DNA from: Kribbella solani
GTDB lineage: Bacteria; Actinomycetota; Actinomycetes; Propionibacteriales; Kribbellaceae
Direction: 5' to 3'
Assembly: GCF_014205295.1 (NCBI RefSeq)
Contig: NZ_JACHNF010000001.1
Location: 4,340,001-4,404,000 of the forward strand
DNA: 64,000 nt
This document shows, piece by piece, positions 6,408 through 14,468 of the stretch (positions within the stretch are counted from its first letter, which is position 1; every line of letters begins with the position of its first letter). A model generated the notes under the pieces. That model was not told the origin of the DNA. It did not search any database and worked only from the letters and a program-made list of their open reading frames with translations. Both the position numbers and the translations under genes were made by a program.

Positions 6408-7837
6408 GATGCTCTCCCGTAAACAACGCTGACTTGGCGGCTACCGCGGTCCCAGACGAGCCAGCCGCGCTGGAACTTCTGCCGGGAACCGCCCGGCACC
6501 CGGTACGCGTCGGTGATCGGCAGTCCGAGCCGGGCACTGCCCGCGCCGAGCCGCCGGTACCTGGTCCGGAACGCGCCCTCGGTGGAATGCGGGCCGGTGG
6601 CAACGGAATGGAAGACGTCCCGGGCGGCGAAGTATGTCGCCCAACCGGTACGCGTCGGATGCTCGCCCCAGAACGGCTGGCCGACGGTCCGGAACCCGAT
6701 CCTCCGCGCGTACTGGTAGATCGGGGTACTGAAACTGCCGCTCATCAACGTGTTCACGCGCTGCTTGAGCCAGCCGAGTTTGTTGTACAGCTGGGTTCCC
6801 GGGCAGTCGGTCGCCTTGGTGTCGCGATGCCCGGACACGGTGTGCAGCCGGCTGCCGTCGAGGACGATCGTCGCCAGCGGCGAGCGGTAGTTCGCATCGA
6901 GCTTCCAGGCGATCAGGCGCGCGGTGGACTCCAGCATCACCGGCGGCGGCGCGGCCTTGTCGAAGTTCCCGATCAGCGCGACACCGAACGAGTCGGCATT
7001 GAAGGACGCCGTGTGCGCGCCGAGCACCGGCCACTGCGCGCCGCCCGCGCGACCCTCGAAGATCCGGCCGAACCGGTCGATCAGGAAGTTGTAACCGACA
7101 TCGCACCAGCCGCGGCTCTTCACGTGGTACGCGTAGATCGCGCGCATCATCGCGGCGACCTGCGTACGCGTGTAGTCGTTGCGATCGGCGGTGTGGTGGA
7201 CGAAGGCCGCCTGGACGGTGGTCGTGTACTTGGGTCGTACGCAGTCCGCGCCGTTGTGCGCGCGGAGCCGCTCGTCGGCACCCCAGCGGCGACGGCTGAC
7301 CATCAACGGCATCGGGTACGGCGCCCGGCTCGCCTCGGGCCCGATCTCCTGCGACCGCGGTTCGCTCGATTGCGCGGCCAGGTCGTCCTCTGCATCAGTT
7401 GCCAATACACCTGGCTGGATCAGGACCACCTTCGCGCCCTCGACCGTCGTACCGGCGGTGGTGACCGCGCTCGCCTCGACCCCGGTGGCGTCCCCGACCC
7501 ATAACGGTTCGGTACCACCACGCTGGATTCCTTCGGAAACCAATGGATCTGGGCCGTGCCCGTCCTCGACGTGCAGGTCCTGCCAGCCGGTCCACTTGCC
7601 GCCGCGCTCGACCCGAACCTTGGCGACCACGCCTTCTGCACCTTCGGGCCAGGTGACGCCGACCATTCCATACGGTTTGGTATGGGCCTGCACGGATGGT
7701 CCGTCGAGCGGAATCTCTTGGTACGAAGGGATCTCGCCGGTTTCCGGCGGTGCGGCCGTGGCGGCCGGGGCGTGCGGTGCCGGGACCAGAGCAGCCGCCG
7801 TGAGTACGAGCGGGAGCAGTCGCGCGGTCTTGCCCAT
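6404..7837 (-). CDS. Secreted PGRP-type N-acetylmuramoyl-L-alanine amidase
   Basis: A 477-residue exported zinc amidase predicted to cut the bond between N-acetylmuramic acid and L-Ala in peptidoglycan. After a signal peptide (about residues 1-28) and a beta-rich region to about 175, the peptidoglycan-recognition/amidase domain starts at 'MVSRRRWGADE'. Zinc ligands are evident in 'FVHHTADRN' and in 'GHRDTKATDCPG' (His and Cys). 'YNFLIDRFGRIFEGRAGG' is a hallmark of the family. A C-terminal region of about 90 residues contains short Gly/Arg segments suggesting LGFP-like wall-binding repeats. ATG 7837 is chosen because the signal peptide starts there and a GGAAGG site precedes it. First gene of a two-gene operon with the SpoIID-like protein. 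Confidence 0.92.
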   Translation of the reverse strand: MGKTARLLPLVLTAAALVPAPHAPAATAAPPETGEIPSYQEIPLDGPSVQAHTKPYGMVGVTWPEGAEGVVAKVRVERGGKWTGWQDLHVEDGHGPDPLVSEGIQRGGTEPLWVGDATGVEASAVTTAGTTVEGAKVVLIQPGVLATDAEDDLAAQSSEPRSQEIGPEASRAPYPMPLMVSRRRWGADERLRAHNGADCVRPKYTTTVQAAFVHHTADRNDYTRTQVAAMMRAIYAYHVKSRGWCDVGYNFLIDRFGRIFEGRAGGAQWPVLGAHTASFNADSFGVALIGNFDKAAPPPVMLESTARLIAWKLDANYRSPLATIVLDGSRLHTVSGHRDTKATDCPGTQLYNKLGWLKQRVNTLMSGSFSTPIYQYARRIGFRTVGQPFWGEHPTRTGWATYFAARDVFHSVATGPHSTEGAFRTRYRRLGAGSARLGLPITDAYRVPGGSRQKFQRGWLVWDRGSRQVSVVYGRAS

Positions 7838-7888
7838 GAACAGCCTTCCGGCGGGGGACGGACGGACGCTGGGCGGCGCGACTCCTCG

Positions 7889-7894
7889 ATTATG
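7889..7894 (-). promoter_or_regulatory. Putative -10 box of the amidase-SpoIID operon
   Basis: CATAAT on the minus strand, about 51 bases before the amidase ATG. It is the best match to a -10 element in the divergent intergenic region. No clear -35. Confidence 0.35.
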
Positions 7895-7971
7895 CGTTGC
7901 CCAGGACCGCTTTCCCGGCATTTCCGGCCGATCGGTCACCCTGCGTGGCGTCCGCACCTTGAGGGATTGGA

Positions 7972-7977
7972 TAGGCT
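7972..7977 (+). promoter_or_regulatory. Putative -10 box for the Gly/Asp-tailed membrane protein
   Basis: TAGGCT ends 31 bases before the ATG at 8009; the same hexamer precedes several other genes in this window. Confidence 0.4.
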
Positions 7978-8008
7978 CGGTCCAAAGAGCCCCCGAGAGA
8001 GGCCCGAC

Positions 8009-8848
8009 ATGACACTCATCCTGATCATCGCCGTGGTGGTGATCGCGGTTCTGGCGTACCGGTCGTACCGTCGGACCCAGCTGCAGAGCAAGCAGCAGCA
8101 CGAGATCACCGCTGCCGAGCTGGAGGCGGTGAAACGGACCGCCGACGAGGACATCACCCGGTTCGGCGAGGAACTGCAGGACCTCGACCTGGAGATGGTC
8201 GGCAAGGACCTCGGCGACGGCGCGCGGCAGGACTACCAGCGCGCGCTGGACGCCTACGAGTCCGCCAAGCAAGCGGTCGGCGAGGTCACCCAGGCCGACC
8301 AGATCAAGCACGTGATCGAGATCCTCGAGGACGGGCGGTACGCCGCGGCCTGCGTGAAGGCCCGGGTGAACGGGGAGCCGCTGCCGCAACGCCGGCCGGC
8401 CTGCTTCTTCAACCCGCAGCACGGCCCGTCCGTCGTCGACGTGATGTGGTCACCGCCCAGCGGCGCGCCGCGGGAAGTCCCGGCCTGCGCGGCCGACGCC
8501 GAGCGGGTCCGGGCCGGCGCCGAGCCGGACGTCCGCAAGGTCATGGTCGGCCCGCAGCGGGTGCCGTACTGGGAAGCCGGCCCGGCCTACTCGCCGTACG
8601 CGCAGGGCCTGTTCGGCGGTCTCGGCGGCGTGATGACCGGCATGTTCATCGGCACGGCGCTCGGCGGCATGTTCGCCGGCGGCGGGTACGGCGACTACGC
8701 GGCCGGCTACCAGGACGGGATGGCCGACGGTGGTGACGGCGGCGACGGTGGTGGAGGCGACGGCGGAGACGGCGGCGACGGGGGCAGCGACTTCAACCCG
8801 TTCGACGGCGGCGACGGCGGCGGCTTCGACTTCGGCGGCGACTTCTGA
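8009..8848 (+). CDS. Membrane-anchored protein with coiled coil and Gly/Asp-rich tail
   Basis: A 279-residue protein of unknown function. It has an N-terminal transmembrane helix (about residues 2-18) followed by a charged, probably coiled-coil region (about 25-105, rich in Glu/Ala/Gln). A Pro-containing segment with four cysteines (AACVKAR, PACFFN, PACAAD) comes next, then a second hydrophobic Gly-rich stretch (about 205-235). The last 45 residues are almost entirely Gly and Asp in GGDGGDGG repeats, ending with aromatic FDFGGDF. Such acidic tails are flexible and could bind calcium, but nothing shows this here. ATG 8009 follows a GAGAGAGG ribosome site. Divergent from the amidase operon. Confidence 0.75.
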   Translation: MTLILIIAVVVIAVLAYRSYRRTQLQSKQQHEITAAELEAVKRTADEDITRFGEELQDLDLEMVGKDLGDGARQDYQRALDAYESAKQAVGEVTQADQIKHVIEILEDGRYAAACVKARVNGEPLPQRRPACFFNPQHGPSVVDVMWSPPSGAPREVPACAADAERVRAGAEPDVRKVMVGPQRVPYWEAGPAYSPYAQGLFGGLGGVMTGMFIGTALGGMFAGGGYGDYAAGYQDGMADGGDGGDGGGGDGGDGGDGGSDFNPFDGGDGGGFDFGGDF

Positions 8849-8911
8849 TTGATTGACCCGTAACTGACGCGGCCCCGGTAACCAGGTGGTTACCGGGGCC
8901 TTGTCATGTGG

Positions 8912-9919
8912 TCACTCGCCGAACAGCGGCGGCTGACCCTCGGCAGTACTGAGGAAGTAGACCGGGTCCTTGAACGTACCCGGGACCTGGCCGAGCCCCT
9001 TGATCACGGTGGCCGTTCCGTTGGCGTGACCCACGGCGTACAAGAAGGCCGTGCCGGTGTCCTTGTCGATTGCCGTCAGCAACGTACTTTGCGTACCGCA
9101 CTTCTCGGCGACCAGCGACTCGAACTTCTGCCAGGTGGACGTCCGTACCTGCTTGACGATCGGCTTCATCGGCGACGTACGCGGAATCCGGATCGTGTAC
9201 AACGCGCCGCCGCGGGTGTTGGCGAGGAACGTGTCGTAGGTCTGCGTCTCGCTGATCAACGCCATCGTCTTGACCGAGGCGAAGCCGGACGCGACCTCGC
9301 GGTGCCCCTTGACCCAGCGGTACAGGTCACCGCTGCCGCCCTTCAGGCCGTACAGCGCGCCGGCCGTCACCGTCGAGCCGGGCGCCTTCTGCCAGAGCGA
9401 CTCCTCCACCGTGATGAAATTGCCCCAGCCGGAGCCGATCTTCTTCAGGCCCTTCGGGGGTGCGCCGGACAGGTCGGAGTAGAACGCCGAGTAGAGCGTG
9501 TCGTTCAGTACGACCAGACCGGTCGAGGTCGAACCGGCCGGTACCTCAAGGGCCGTGGTCCAGGTCGCGCTCGCCTTCGCGATCCCCGGCGTGAACAGGT
9601 GCGGCCCCTTGCCGCGCGTCGCGGTCGGCGGCGTGGTGGCGGTCGCCGTCGTACCCGCGAAGTCGCCGGCGGCGGTGATCGATCCGGCGGTCACCCCGCA
9701 AGCGGCGGTGGCCGCGGCACCGGCCGTGGTCTTAGTGGTCGCAGTGCCCGCCGTGGTTGTGGTGCCCGCCGTGGTTGTGGTGCCCGCCGTGGTTGTGGTG
9801 CCCGCTGTGGTTGTGGTGCGCGCCGTGGTCGTGGCGATCGCCGGGCCGCCTGGCGCGGCGGCCAGGCCGCCGAGCAGCAGCGCCGAGGCCGCGACCGCGG
9901 ACCCTCGTTTGAGCTTCGA
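8912..9919 (-). pseudogene. Secreted paralogue, copy 1, start codon lost
   Basis: The open frame encodes a former secreted protein: signal-peptide-like 'SKLKRGSAVAASALLLGG', then Thr/Ala/Gly repeats, then a beta-rich domain with 'TYDTFLANTRGGALYTIRIP'. The start codon is missing: upstream of the Ser codon at 9919-9917 the frame runs through two codons to a TGA (9928-9926), and no ATG precedes the signal peptide. The first GTG in frame (9694) would drop the signal peptide altogether. The sequence immediately upstream belongs to the middle of the neighbouring paralogue, so a deletion apparently joined copy 2 to copy 1 at a short TCGA microhomology. Function unknown; the repeated strand pattern suggests a propeller or lectin-like fold. 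Confidence 0.7.
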
Positions 9920-10646
9920 TTGCCGTCAGCAACGTGCTCTGCATACCGCACCGCTCGGCCACCAGCGTCTCGAACCCCTGCCAGGTCCCCGCCCGCACCT
10001 TCGTCACCGTCGGCTTCAACCGGGTGTCGGCCGGAATGCGGATCGTGTACAGCGCCCCGCCCCGGGTGGTCGCGAGAAAGGTGTCGTAGGTCTTCGTCTC
10101 ACTGATCAACGTCATCGCCTTCACCGCGGAAAACCCGGCGTACTGACGCGGGTTCTTCCAGCTGGTCCAGCGAAACAGCACGCCGTCGTTCCGCATCCCG
10201 TACCGGGCGGTGCGCAACGTACGCCCCGATCCCCAGACGGACTGCTCGACCATCGTGAACTTGTCCCAACCCCCACCAACCGGATTCGGATACACGTACA
10301 GCTGGCCGGTCATCTCGTCATACCCGTACGACACTTGGTAAAGCCGCGATCCCAGCACGACGTACGCATCCGTCGCCCCCGCATCCCACCGCCAGGTAGA
10401 ACTGATCCGCGCCGCCCCCGCCGCAAACAAATGCGCCCCACCCACAACCTTCGAACCAGGCGGCGCCCCCGCCGAGATGTACGTATCAACCACATCGCCC
10501 CGCCCCGAAACCCCCTCCAACTGCATCTTGCAAGGCCCCGCAACCCCAGCCCCCACAGCCCGAGGCCCCACCGCCCCCACCGCCCCAGCCCCCACCACAG
10601 CCAACACAACAGCCCCGGCCCCCACCAACCCCAATAGACCTTTCAC
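9732..10646 (-). pseudogene. Secreted paralogue, copy 2, 3'-truncated with out-of-frame tail
   Basis: Copy 2 begins with a GTG at 10646 (VKGLLGLVGAGAVVLAVVG, a signal peptide) and is homologous to copy 1 through 'TYDTFLATTRGGALYTIRIP' to 'CGMQSTLLTAI'. There the homology stops abruptly near 9920 and the frame enters the start of copy 1 in the wrong phase. The resulting tail is Arg-rich, then His-rich (repeats of HHNHGG) only because the Thr-Ala-Gly repeat DNA of copy 1 is read out of frame. About 57 C-terminal residues present in copy 1 are absent. The upstream part of the longer open frame (to 10826) overlaps the promoter of the next operon and is not included. Confidence 0.65.
9753..9824. 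repeat. 18-bp tandem repeat in the paralogue junction region
   Basis: Four head-to-tail copies of GTGGTTGTGGTGCCCGCC, the last two with single substitutions. In the copy-1 frame they encode Thr-Ala-Gly repeats; in the overlapping copy-2 frame, His-Asn-Gly repeats. Confidence 0.9.
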
Positions 10647-10776
10647 ACCACCCCCGATGCACCCCCAACCCCAAAAGTTGCGGCCCGATGATCGACCGGG
10701 CACTCCGATCTTGACCTCATCGTCGCTGTCAGTGATAGTCAAGTAACCGGCGAGATTCGACATGAGGAGAAATTTC

Positions 10777-11100
10777 ATGCAAACTCCGCTGACGTCCCCC
10801 GACCTGGCCGTACGCTTCTGTTGCAAGGACCCGGGATCGAAGAGTTCAGACGACTGCCCGAGCTTCTACTCGACGAATCAGGGGAGCTGGGTCGTCCAAG
10901 GACAGGCACTGGGAGCCGAAGTCGGGGCTCAGCTCAGGGGCCTGAAACCAGAAGAGACGTTCCTGGAGGTTCCGCAGGCACTCGTCGACCGGTTCGTGCA
11001 CATGTACGTCGAGGAGAACTATGGAATCGATCTCCGTTCAGCAACGCCGGAAGCTGATCACGCAGACGCGCCGTCAGCTCAAGCTGGAACTGCGGGATAG
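10777..11100 (+). CDS. Small protein, usual partner of DUF6879 genes
   Basis: A 107-residue cytoplasmic protein of unknown function with an N-terminal Cys cluster (FCCKDPGSKSSDDCPS) and the block 'YSTNQGSWVVQGQALG...EVPQALVDRFV'. In actinomycetes similar short proteins commonly sit directly upstream of DUF6879 genes; this is recalled context, not a search result. ATG 10777 follows GAGGAGA with six-base spacing; ATG 10762 is an alternative. Its last 80 bases overlap the DUF6879 gene, an unusually long overlap, so the two are surely co-translated. First gene of the RiPP-associated operon. Confidence 0.7.
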   Translation: MQTPLTSPDLAVRFCCKDPGSKSSDDCPSFYSTNQGSWVVQGQALGAEVGAQLRGLKPEETFLEVPQALVDRFVHMYVEENYGIDLRSATPEADHADAPSAQAGTAG

Positions 11101-11551
11101 TTATCAGGTCGACCAACAGGACCTCGAAGCCTGGCGCGCGGGCGACCACGCCGCACTCGAAGCCTCTTACGGCACCTGGCGAGACGAGGTCGCTGCCATG
11201 ACCTCGGCCGGCCGTACGCTACGCCGGCTGCGGGTGGTGTCCGAGCCGCTGTCCGAGTACCAGCAGATGGCGGTTCGATTCAGCGGCGCCGCGGTAGACG
11301 CCGGCGAGAACCTTCGCTGGCTCCCGAGACGCCTCACCTCGACCGTCGCCCTGCCTGGAAACGACTGCTTCGTGCTGGACGAGAAGCTGGCGATGTTCAA
11401 TGTGCTGGACGGTGACAACGACCGATTCGAAATCCAGCTCTACGACGACCCCAGGGTCGTCGCCTTCTGTCTGAACGCCTTCGAAACGGCATGGTCGCTG
11501 GCCACCCCACATTGCGAGTACCGGGCCGAGGAAGTGTCACGGCTGCGTTGA
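11021..11551 (+). CDS. DUF6879 family protein
   Basis: A 176-residue soluble protein. The order 'LKLELRDSYQV', 'RRLRVVSEPLSEYQQM', 'AGENLRWLPRR' and 'LPGNDCFVLDEKLAMFNVL', with a C-terminal 'FETAWSLATPHCEY', matches DUF6879 proteins. These accompany XRE/DUF5753 regulators in actinomycetes; their biochemical role is not established, and a signalling or co-regulator role is inferred. ATG 11021 follows GAGGAG by four bases. The stop overlaps the proposed TTG start of the next gene (TTGA, 11548-11551). Confidence 0.8.
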   Translation: MESISVQQRRKLITQTRRQLKLELRDSYQVDQQDLEAWRAGDHAALEASYGTWRDEVAAMTSAGRTLRRLRVVSEPLSEYQQMAVRFSGAAVDAGENLRWLPRRLTSTVALPGNDCFVLDEKLAMFNVLDGDNDRFEIQLYDDPRVVAFCLNAFETAWSLATPHCEYRAEEVSRLR

Positions 11552-12405
11552 GCGACGGAGCATCGGGGGCCCGCAAGTCGTTCGGCCTCAAACTACGAGA
11601 CCTGCGACGGGACGCCGGCCTGAGCGGCCGGGAGTTCGCCCGAGCGACCGGGCTGCACAACACGAAGATCTCCCGGATCGAACACGGCCGGCAGTACCCG
11701 TCGGAAGAGGACATCCGCCGGTGGTGCATTGCCTGCGGAGTCGCCCGCCGGATCGACGAGTTGATCGCGATCCATCGCGAAGTCGAGCAGATGTGGAAGG
11801 AGTACCGCCGCGATCTGCGCAAAGGTCAGCGGCATGTGCAGGAGCGTAGCGGCGAGCTGTACGCCCGTACTGGACTCCTGCGCGCATACGAGGCGATCGT
11901 CGTGCCTGGCATCCTGCAGACAGCCGGGTACATCCGTGCCGTGCTGACCATCAACGCCGAGCTCCACGATCTGCCGCTGGACGAGGTGGCGGGCGCCGTC
12001 GAGGCCAGACTCTCACGCCAGGGTCTGCTGACCCGTGGTGATGGCACCAACAACTATTCATTCGTCATCGAGGCCAGCGTTCTGAGCAACTGGTTCGGCG
12101 GCGCCGATGTGATGCGGGATCAGCTGAATTTCCTCGAGGCCGCCACTCGCCTGCCCAACGTCGCACTGGGGCTGATCCCGCCCGGTCATCGAACCATCTG
12201 GGGCGGTGAGTGCTTCTACATCTTCGACGACGAGCTGGTCCGGAGCGAGATGTGGACAGGGTCGTTCAGGACTTCTCAGTCCACCGACATCGCGTTCTTC
12301 GAGCAAGCATTCGAGCGGCTCCGGAGCAACGCCGTGTACGGCGATGCCGCGCGCCAACTCATTGCCACCCAGCTCGAGAATCTGCAAACTTCAGAAAACC
12401 CCTAG
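11548..12405 (+). CDS. XRE-family regulator with DUF5753 domain
   Basis: A 285-residue DNA-binding protein. The helix-turn-helix spans about residues 12-65 ('LKLRDLRRDAGLSGREFARATG' then 'TKISRIEHGRQYPS'). The remainder is a DUF5753 domain ('YEAIVVPGILQTAGYIRAVL', 'LGLIPPGHRTIWGGECFYIFDD'), the architecture of WhiJ-like regulators that pair with small partner proteins. The start is uncertain: TTG 11548 gives the normal family length and a 4-bp overlap with the preceding stop, while ATG 11491 would add 19 residues without homology. Placed immediately before the radical SAM gene, it is the obvious candidate regulator of the peptide cluster. Confidence 0.88.
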   Translation: MSDGASGARKSFGLKLRDLRRDAGLSGREFARATGLHNTKISRIEHGRQYPSEEDIRRWCIACGVARRIDELIAIHREVEQMWKEYRRDLRKGQRHVQERSGELYARTGLLRAYEAIVVPGILQTAGYIRAVLTINAELHDLPLDEVAGAVEARLSRQGLLTRGDGTNNYSFVIEASVLSNWFGGADVMRDQLNFLEAATRLPNVALGLIPPGHRTIWGGECFYIFDDELVRSEMWTGSFRTSQSTDIAFFEQAFERLRSNAVYGDAARQLIATQLENLQTSENP

Positions 12406-12464
12406 AAGCTCTCGCGCGCTGCGAACGAAGGTTGTCATCTGGCCGAGTTCCACAAGGAGTTCAG

Positions 12465-13595
12465 ATGACTGATCCGGCGGCAACCGCCGAGTGGTTTGCG
12501 CGGGAACCCTCGTCCTTGATCCTCCAGCCCACCACGCTGTGCAACCTGAACTGTGTCTATTGCTACCTGCCCGAACGGGCGAAGAAGCGGGACATGACGG
12601 TCGAGGTGGCGGCCGCGATCGCCGATGGAATACCCGCTGGCTGGCCGTCTATGGGAGCCATCGACGTCGTCTGGCACGGTGGCGAGCCGTTGACTGTCGG
12701 GCCGGAGAGTTTCCTGAAGCTCATCCGGCCGTTCGAACAACTCCGCGTTGCAGGTCGCGTGAAGCAGGTCATCCAGACCAACGCGACTCTTGTCACCGAG
12801 CAGTGGTGTGATGTCTTCTCGGCGTACGACGTCGCGGTCGGCGTGAGTATCGATGGCCCGCCGGCCGAAAACATCGGACGAGTCGACTGGCGGGGACGGC
12901 CTGTATTCGACCGGATCGTAGCGGGCATTGAGCGGCTCAAACGACACGGCATTTCTTTCACCGTCATCGCCGTGGTCGGCAAGTCGCAGATCAGCCAGGC
13001 GAAGATCATCCTCGACTTCCTGAGGGATCTGGGCTGCGCGCAGGTGGGGCTCAATCTGGAGGAGCAGGAAGGTGTCAACACCCGTGCGGGGACGCCATCG
13101 GCGGACCAAGCGCGCCGGTTCTGGCGCGACACCATCGAGTGGGCACACGCCAACCCCGAGGTCAGTGTCAGGGAAATCGTCCAGCTCCTCGACTTCCTCA
13201 CCCTCACCCCCGACAGACGAAGCTCCGACACAAAGCACGACCTGATACCGACCATCGGTGTGACCGGCGACGTCGTGCTCCTTTCACCGGAACTGCTCGG
13301 CACGCAGGCTCCGGCCTACGGGAACTTCATCGCCGGCAACGTCACTCAAGAGCCATTGTCGTCAATCTTGGACCGGGCACCCGGCCTGCGCTATGTAAAG
13401 GACTTCGCCCGTGGCATCGAGAACTGCAAGTCGACCTGCGAGTTCTTCGCCGTCTGTCAGGGCTCGCACGCCGGAAACCGGTACTTCGAGCATCGCGACT
13501 TCACCGTCACCGAGACCGAGCACTGCAAGACATCGACCCAGGCCCTCGTGCTGGCGATGGCCGATCTGACGCTTGAACGGAGCCGGGCATGCTGA
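12465..13595 (+). CDS. amcB: Cyclophane-forming radical SAM/SPASM peptide maturase (AmcB-like)
   Basis: A 376-residue radical SAM enzyme. 'CNLNCVYC' near residue 25 is the CxxxCxxC motif that binds the [4Fe-4S] cluster cleaving S-adenosylmethionine, followed by a Gly-Gly-Glu-Pro SAM motif (WHGGEPL). The C-terminal 'NCKSTCEFFAVCQG' plus 'HCKTS' form a SPASM-type auxiliary cluster domain, typical of RiPP maturases. The next gene encodes a 66-residue peptide with Trp-x-Asn motifs. That pairing is characteristic of enzymes linking an aromatic ring to the beta carbon of a residue two positions on (three-residue cyclophanes). I recall this pair as the AmcB/AmcA families; the symbol is by resemblance only. 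ATG 12465 follows AAGGAG. The stop overlaps the precursor start by seven bases. Confidence 0.85.
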   Translation: MTDPAATAEWFAREPSSLILQPTTLCNLNCVYCYLPERAKKRDMTVEVAAAIADGIPAGWPSMGAIDVVWHGGEPLTVGPESFLKLIRPFEQLRVAGRVKQVIQTNATLVTEQWCDVFSAYDVAVGVSIDGPPAENIGRVDWRGRPVFDRIVAGIERLKRHGISFTVIAVVGKSQISQAKIILDFLRDLGCAQVGLNLEEQEGVNTRAGTPSADQARRFWRDTIEWAHANPEVSVREIVQLLDFLTLTPDRRSSDTKHDLIPTIGVTGDVVLLSPELLGTQAPAYGNFIAGNVTQEPLSSILDRAPGLRYVKDFARGIENCKSTCEFFAVCQGSHAGNRYFEHRDFTVTETEHCKTSTQALVLAMADLTLERSRAC

Positions 13596-13789
13596 CCCTT
13601 CTCGAACGACTCGCCAACGGTACGGAGCCGATCCTTGCCGACTTACTGCAGCGCCGACGCGCCGAAACGGAATCCGCGCCCGATACGATCGACATCGTTG
13701 ATTGGAACAACAAGCCAGGCTGGGACAACTGGAACCAGAAAGCACCAGCCTGGAAGAAGAAGCGCGTCTACTTCACGAAGAAGAACTAG
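13589..13789 (+). CDS. amcA: RiPP precursor peptide with multiple Trp-x-x cyclophane motifs (AmcA-like)
   Basis: A 66-residue peptide, translationally coupled to the maturase (ATGCTGA overlap). The N-terminal leader (about 1-37) is an acidic/amphipathic helix, 'MLTLLERLANGTEPILADLL' followed by Arg/Glu-rich residues. The C-terminal core contains four Trp-x-x units: W39-N-N41, W45-D-N47, W48-N-Q50 and W55-K-K57, in the order WNNKPGWDNWNQ then WKKK. The peptide ends in a very basic, aromatic tail (RVYFTKKN) whose Tyr61 and Phe62 are further possible sites. Each Trp could be crosslinked to the residue two positions on. No protease or exporter gene is adjacent, so the mature form and cut site are unknown. 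Confidence 0.85.
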   Translation: MLTLLERLANGTEPILADLLQRRRAETESAPDTIDIVDWNNKPGWDNWNQKAPAWKKKRVYFTKKN

Positions 13790-13799
13790 AGGCCGCCAG

Positions 13800-14468
13800 G
13801 TGCAGACCACGACGTACGGCAGGACGCGGATCGTCCTGCCGCATGTGGAGGACGAACTGCATCCGGCCGGCACGGTTCCCACATCGGGCAAGCTGGCAGA
13901 CTTCGTGTTCACCACGCCACAGGTTCGTCACCTGGCGATGTCCGACGGCCGCCTACTGGGCGGCCGCGTGACGGGCTCCGAAGCGCAGCGCGTCACATTC
14001 GATCGGGTGCGGCTCGAGTCGCTGTTCATCGAGGACGTCAGCTGGACCTCTGCCCAACTGACCGATTGCACATTGTCCCGGGTTGTGTTCCGTCGCTGCA
14101 AGCTCCTCGGTACTCGCTTCGTCGCCACCCGGTTCAGCAATGTCGTCTTCGAAGACTGCCGGCTCGAGTACGCGGATCTCGACCGGGTCGTCAGCGAGGG
14201 ACCGGTGGTCTTCGTCCGCACGCTGGTCAACGAGACGACGTTCAGCGACTGCCGATTTCCCGGCGGTGCAATGACCGAGTGCGAGCTGAAGTCGGTCACG
14301 TTTGCGGGCGGCGACTACGTGGACTTCGACGTACGTGGAACCGACCTGACTACCGTGCGGGGAGCCGCCAGCCTGAGCGGGACGCTGATCACGCCCGAGC
14401 AGCGATACCAGCTCGCGGAGGCTTTGGTGAATGAGCTGGATCTGCGGTATCCGGAGGATGACGCGTGA
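13800..14468 (+). CDS. Pentapeptide-repeat protein in the RiPP operon
   Basis: A 222-residue protein whose central part (about residues 45-185) is built of degenerate A/V-(D/N)-(L/F)-x-x pentapeptides, such as VTFDR-VRLES-LFIED, TDCTL-SRVVF-RRCKL and NVVFE-DCRLE-YADLD, which should fold as a right-handed quadrilateral beta helix. Pentapeptide proteins include DNA mimics that shield DNA gyrase (MfpA/Qnr). Here it could be an immunity factor or a scaffold for peptide modification; the sequence does not decide. GTG 13800 follows an AGAGG site ten bases after the precursor stop. It overlaps the next gene by GTGA (14465-14468). Confidence 0.82.
   Translation: MQTTTYGRTRIVLPHVEDELHPAGTVPTSGKLADFVFTTPQVRHLAMSDGRLLGGRVTGSEAQRVTFDRVRLESLFIEDVSWTSAQLTDCTLSRVVFRRCKLLGTRFVATRFSNVVFEDCRLEYADLDRVVSEGPVVFVRTLVNETTFSDCRFPGGAMTECELKSVTFAGGDYVDFDVRGTDLTTVRGAASLSGTLITPEQRYQLAEALVNELDLRYPEDDA

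Noticed and set aside
7838..8422. N-terminal extension of the amidase frame
   Set aside because: The longer frame runs antisense through the divergent gene and its promoter; the signal peptide begins at ATG 7837.
9732..9840. His-rich HHNHGG tail as a metal-binding domain
   Set aside because: It arises from reading Thr-Ala-Gly repeat DNA of the neighbouring paralogue out of frame after a deletion junction.
10647..10826. Upstream part of the copy-2 paralogue frame (MQQKRT...)
   Set aside because: It overlaps the promoter and start of the divergent RiPP operon and precedes an obvious signal peptide start at GTG 10646.
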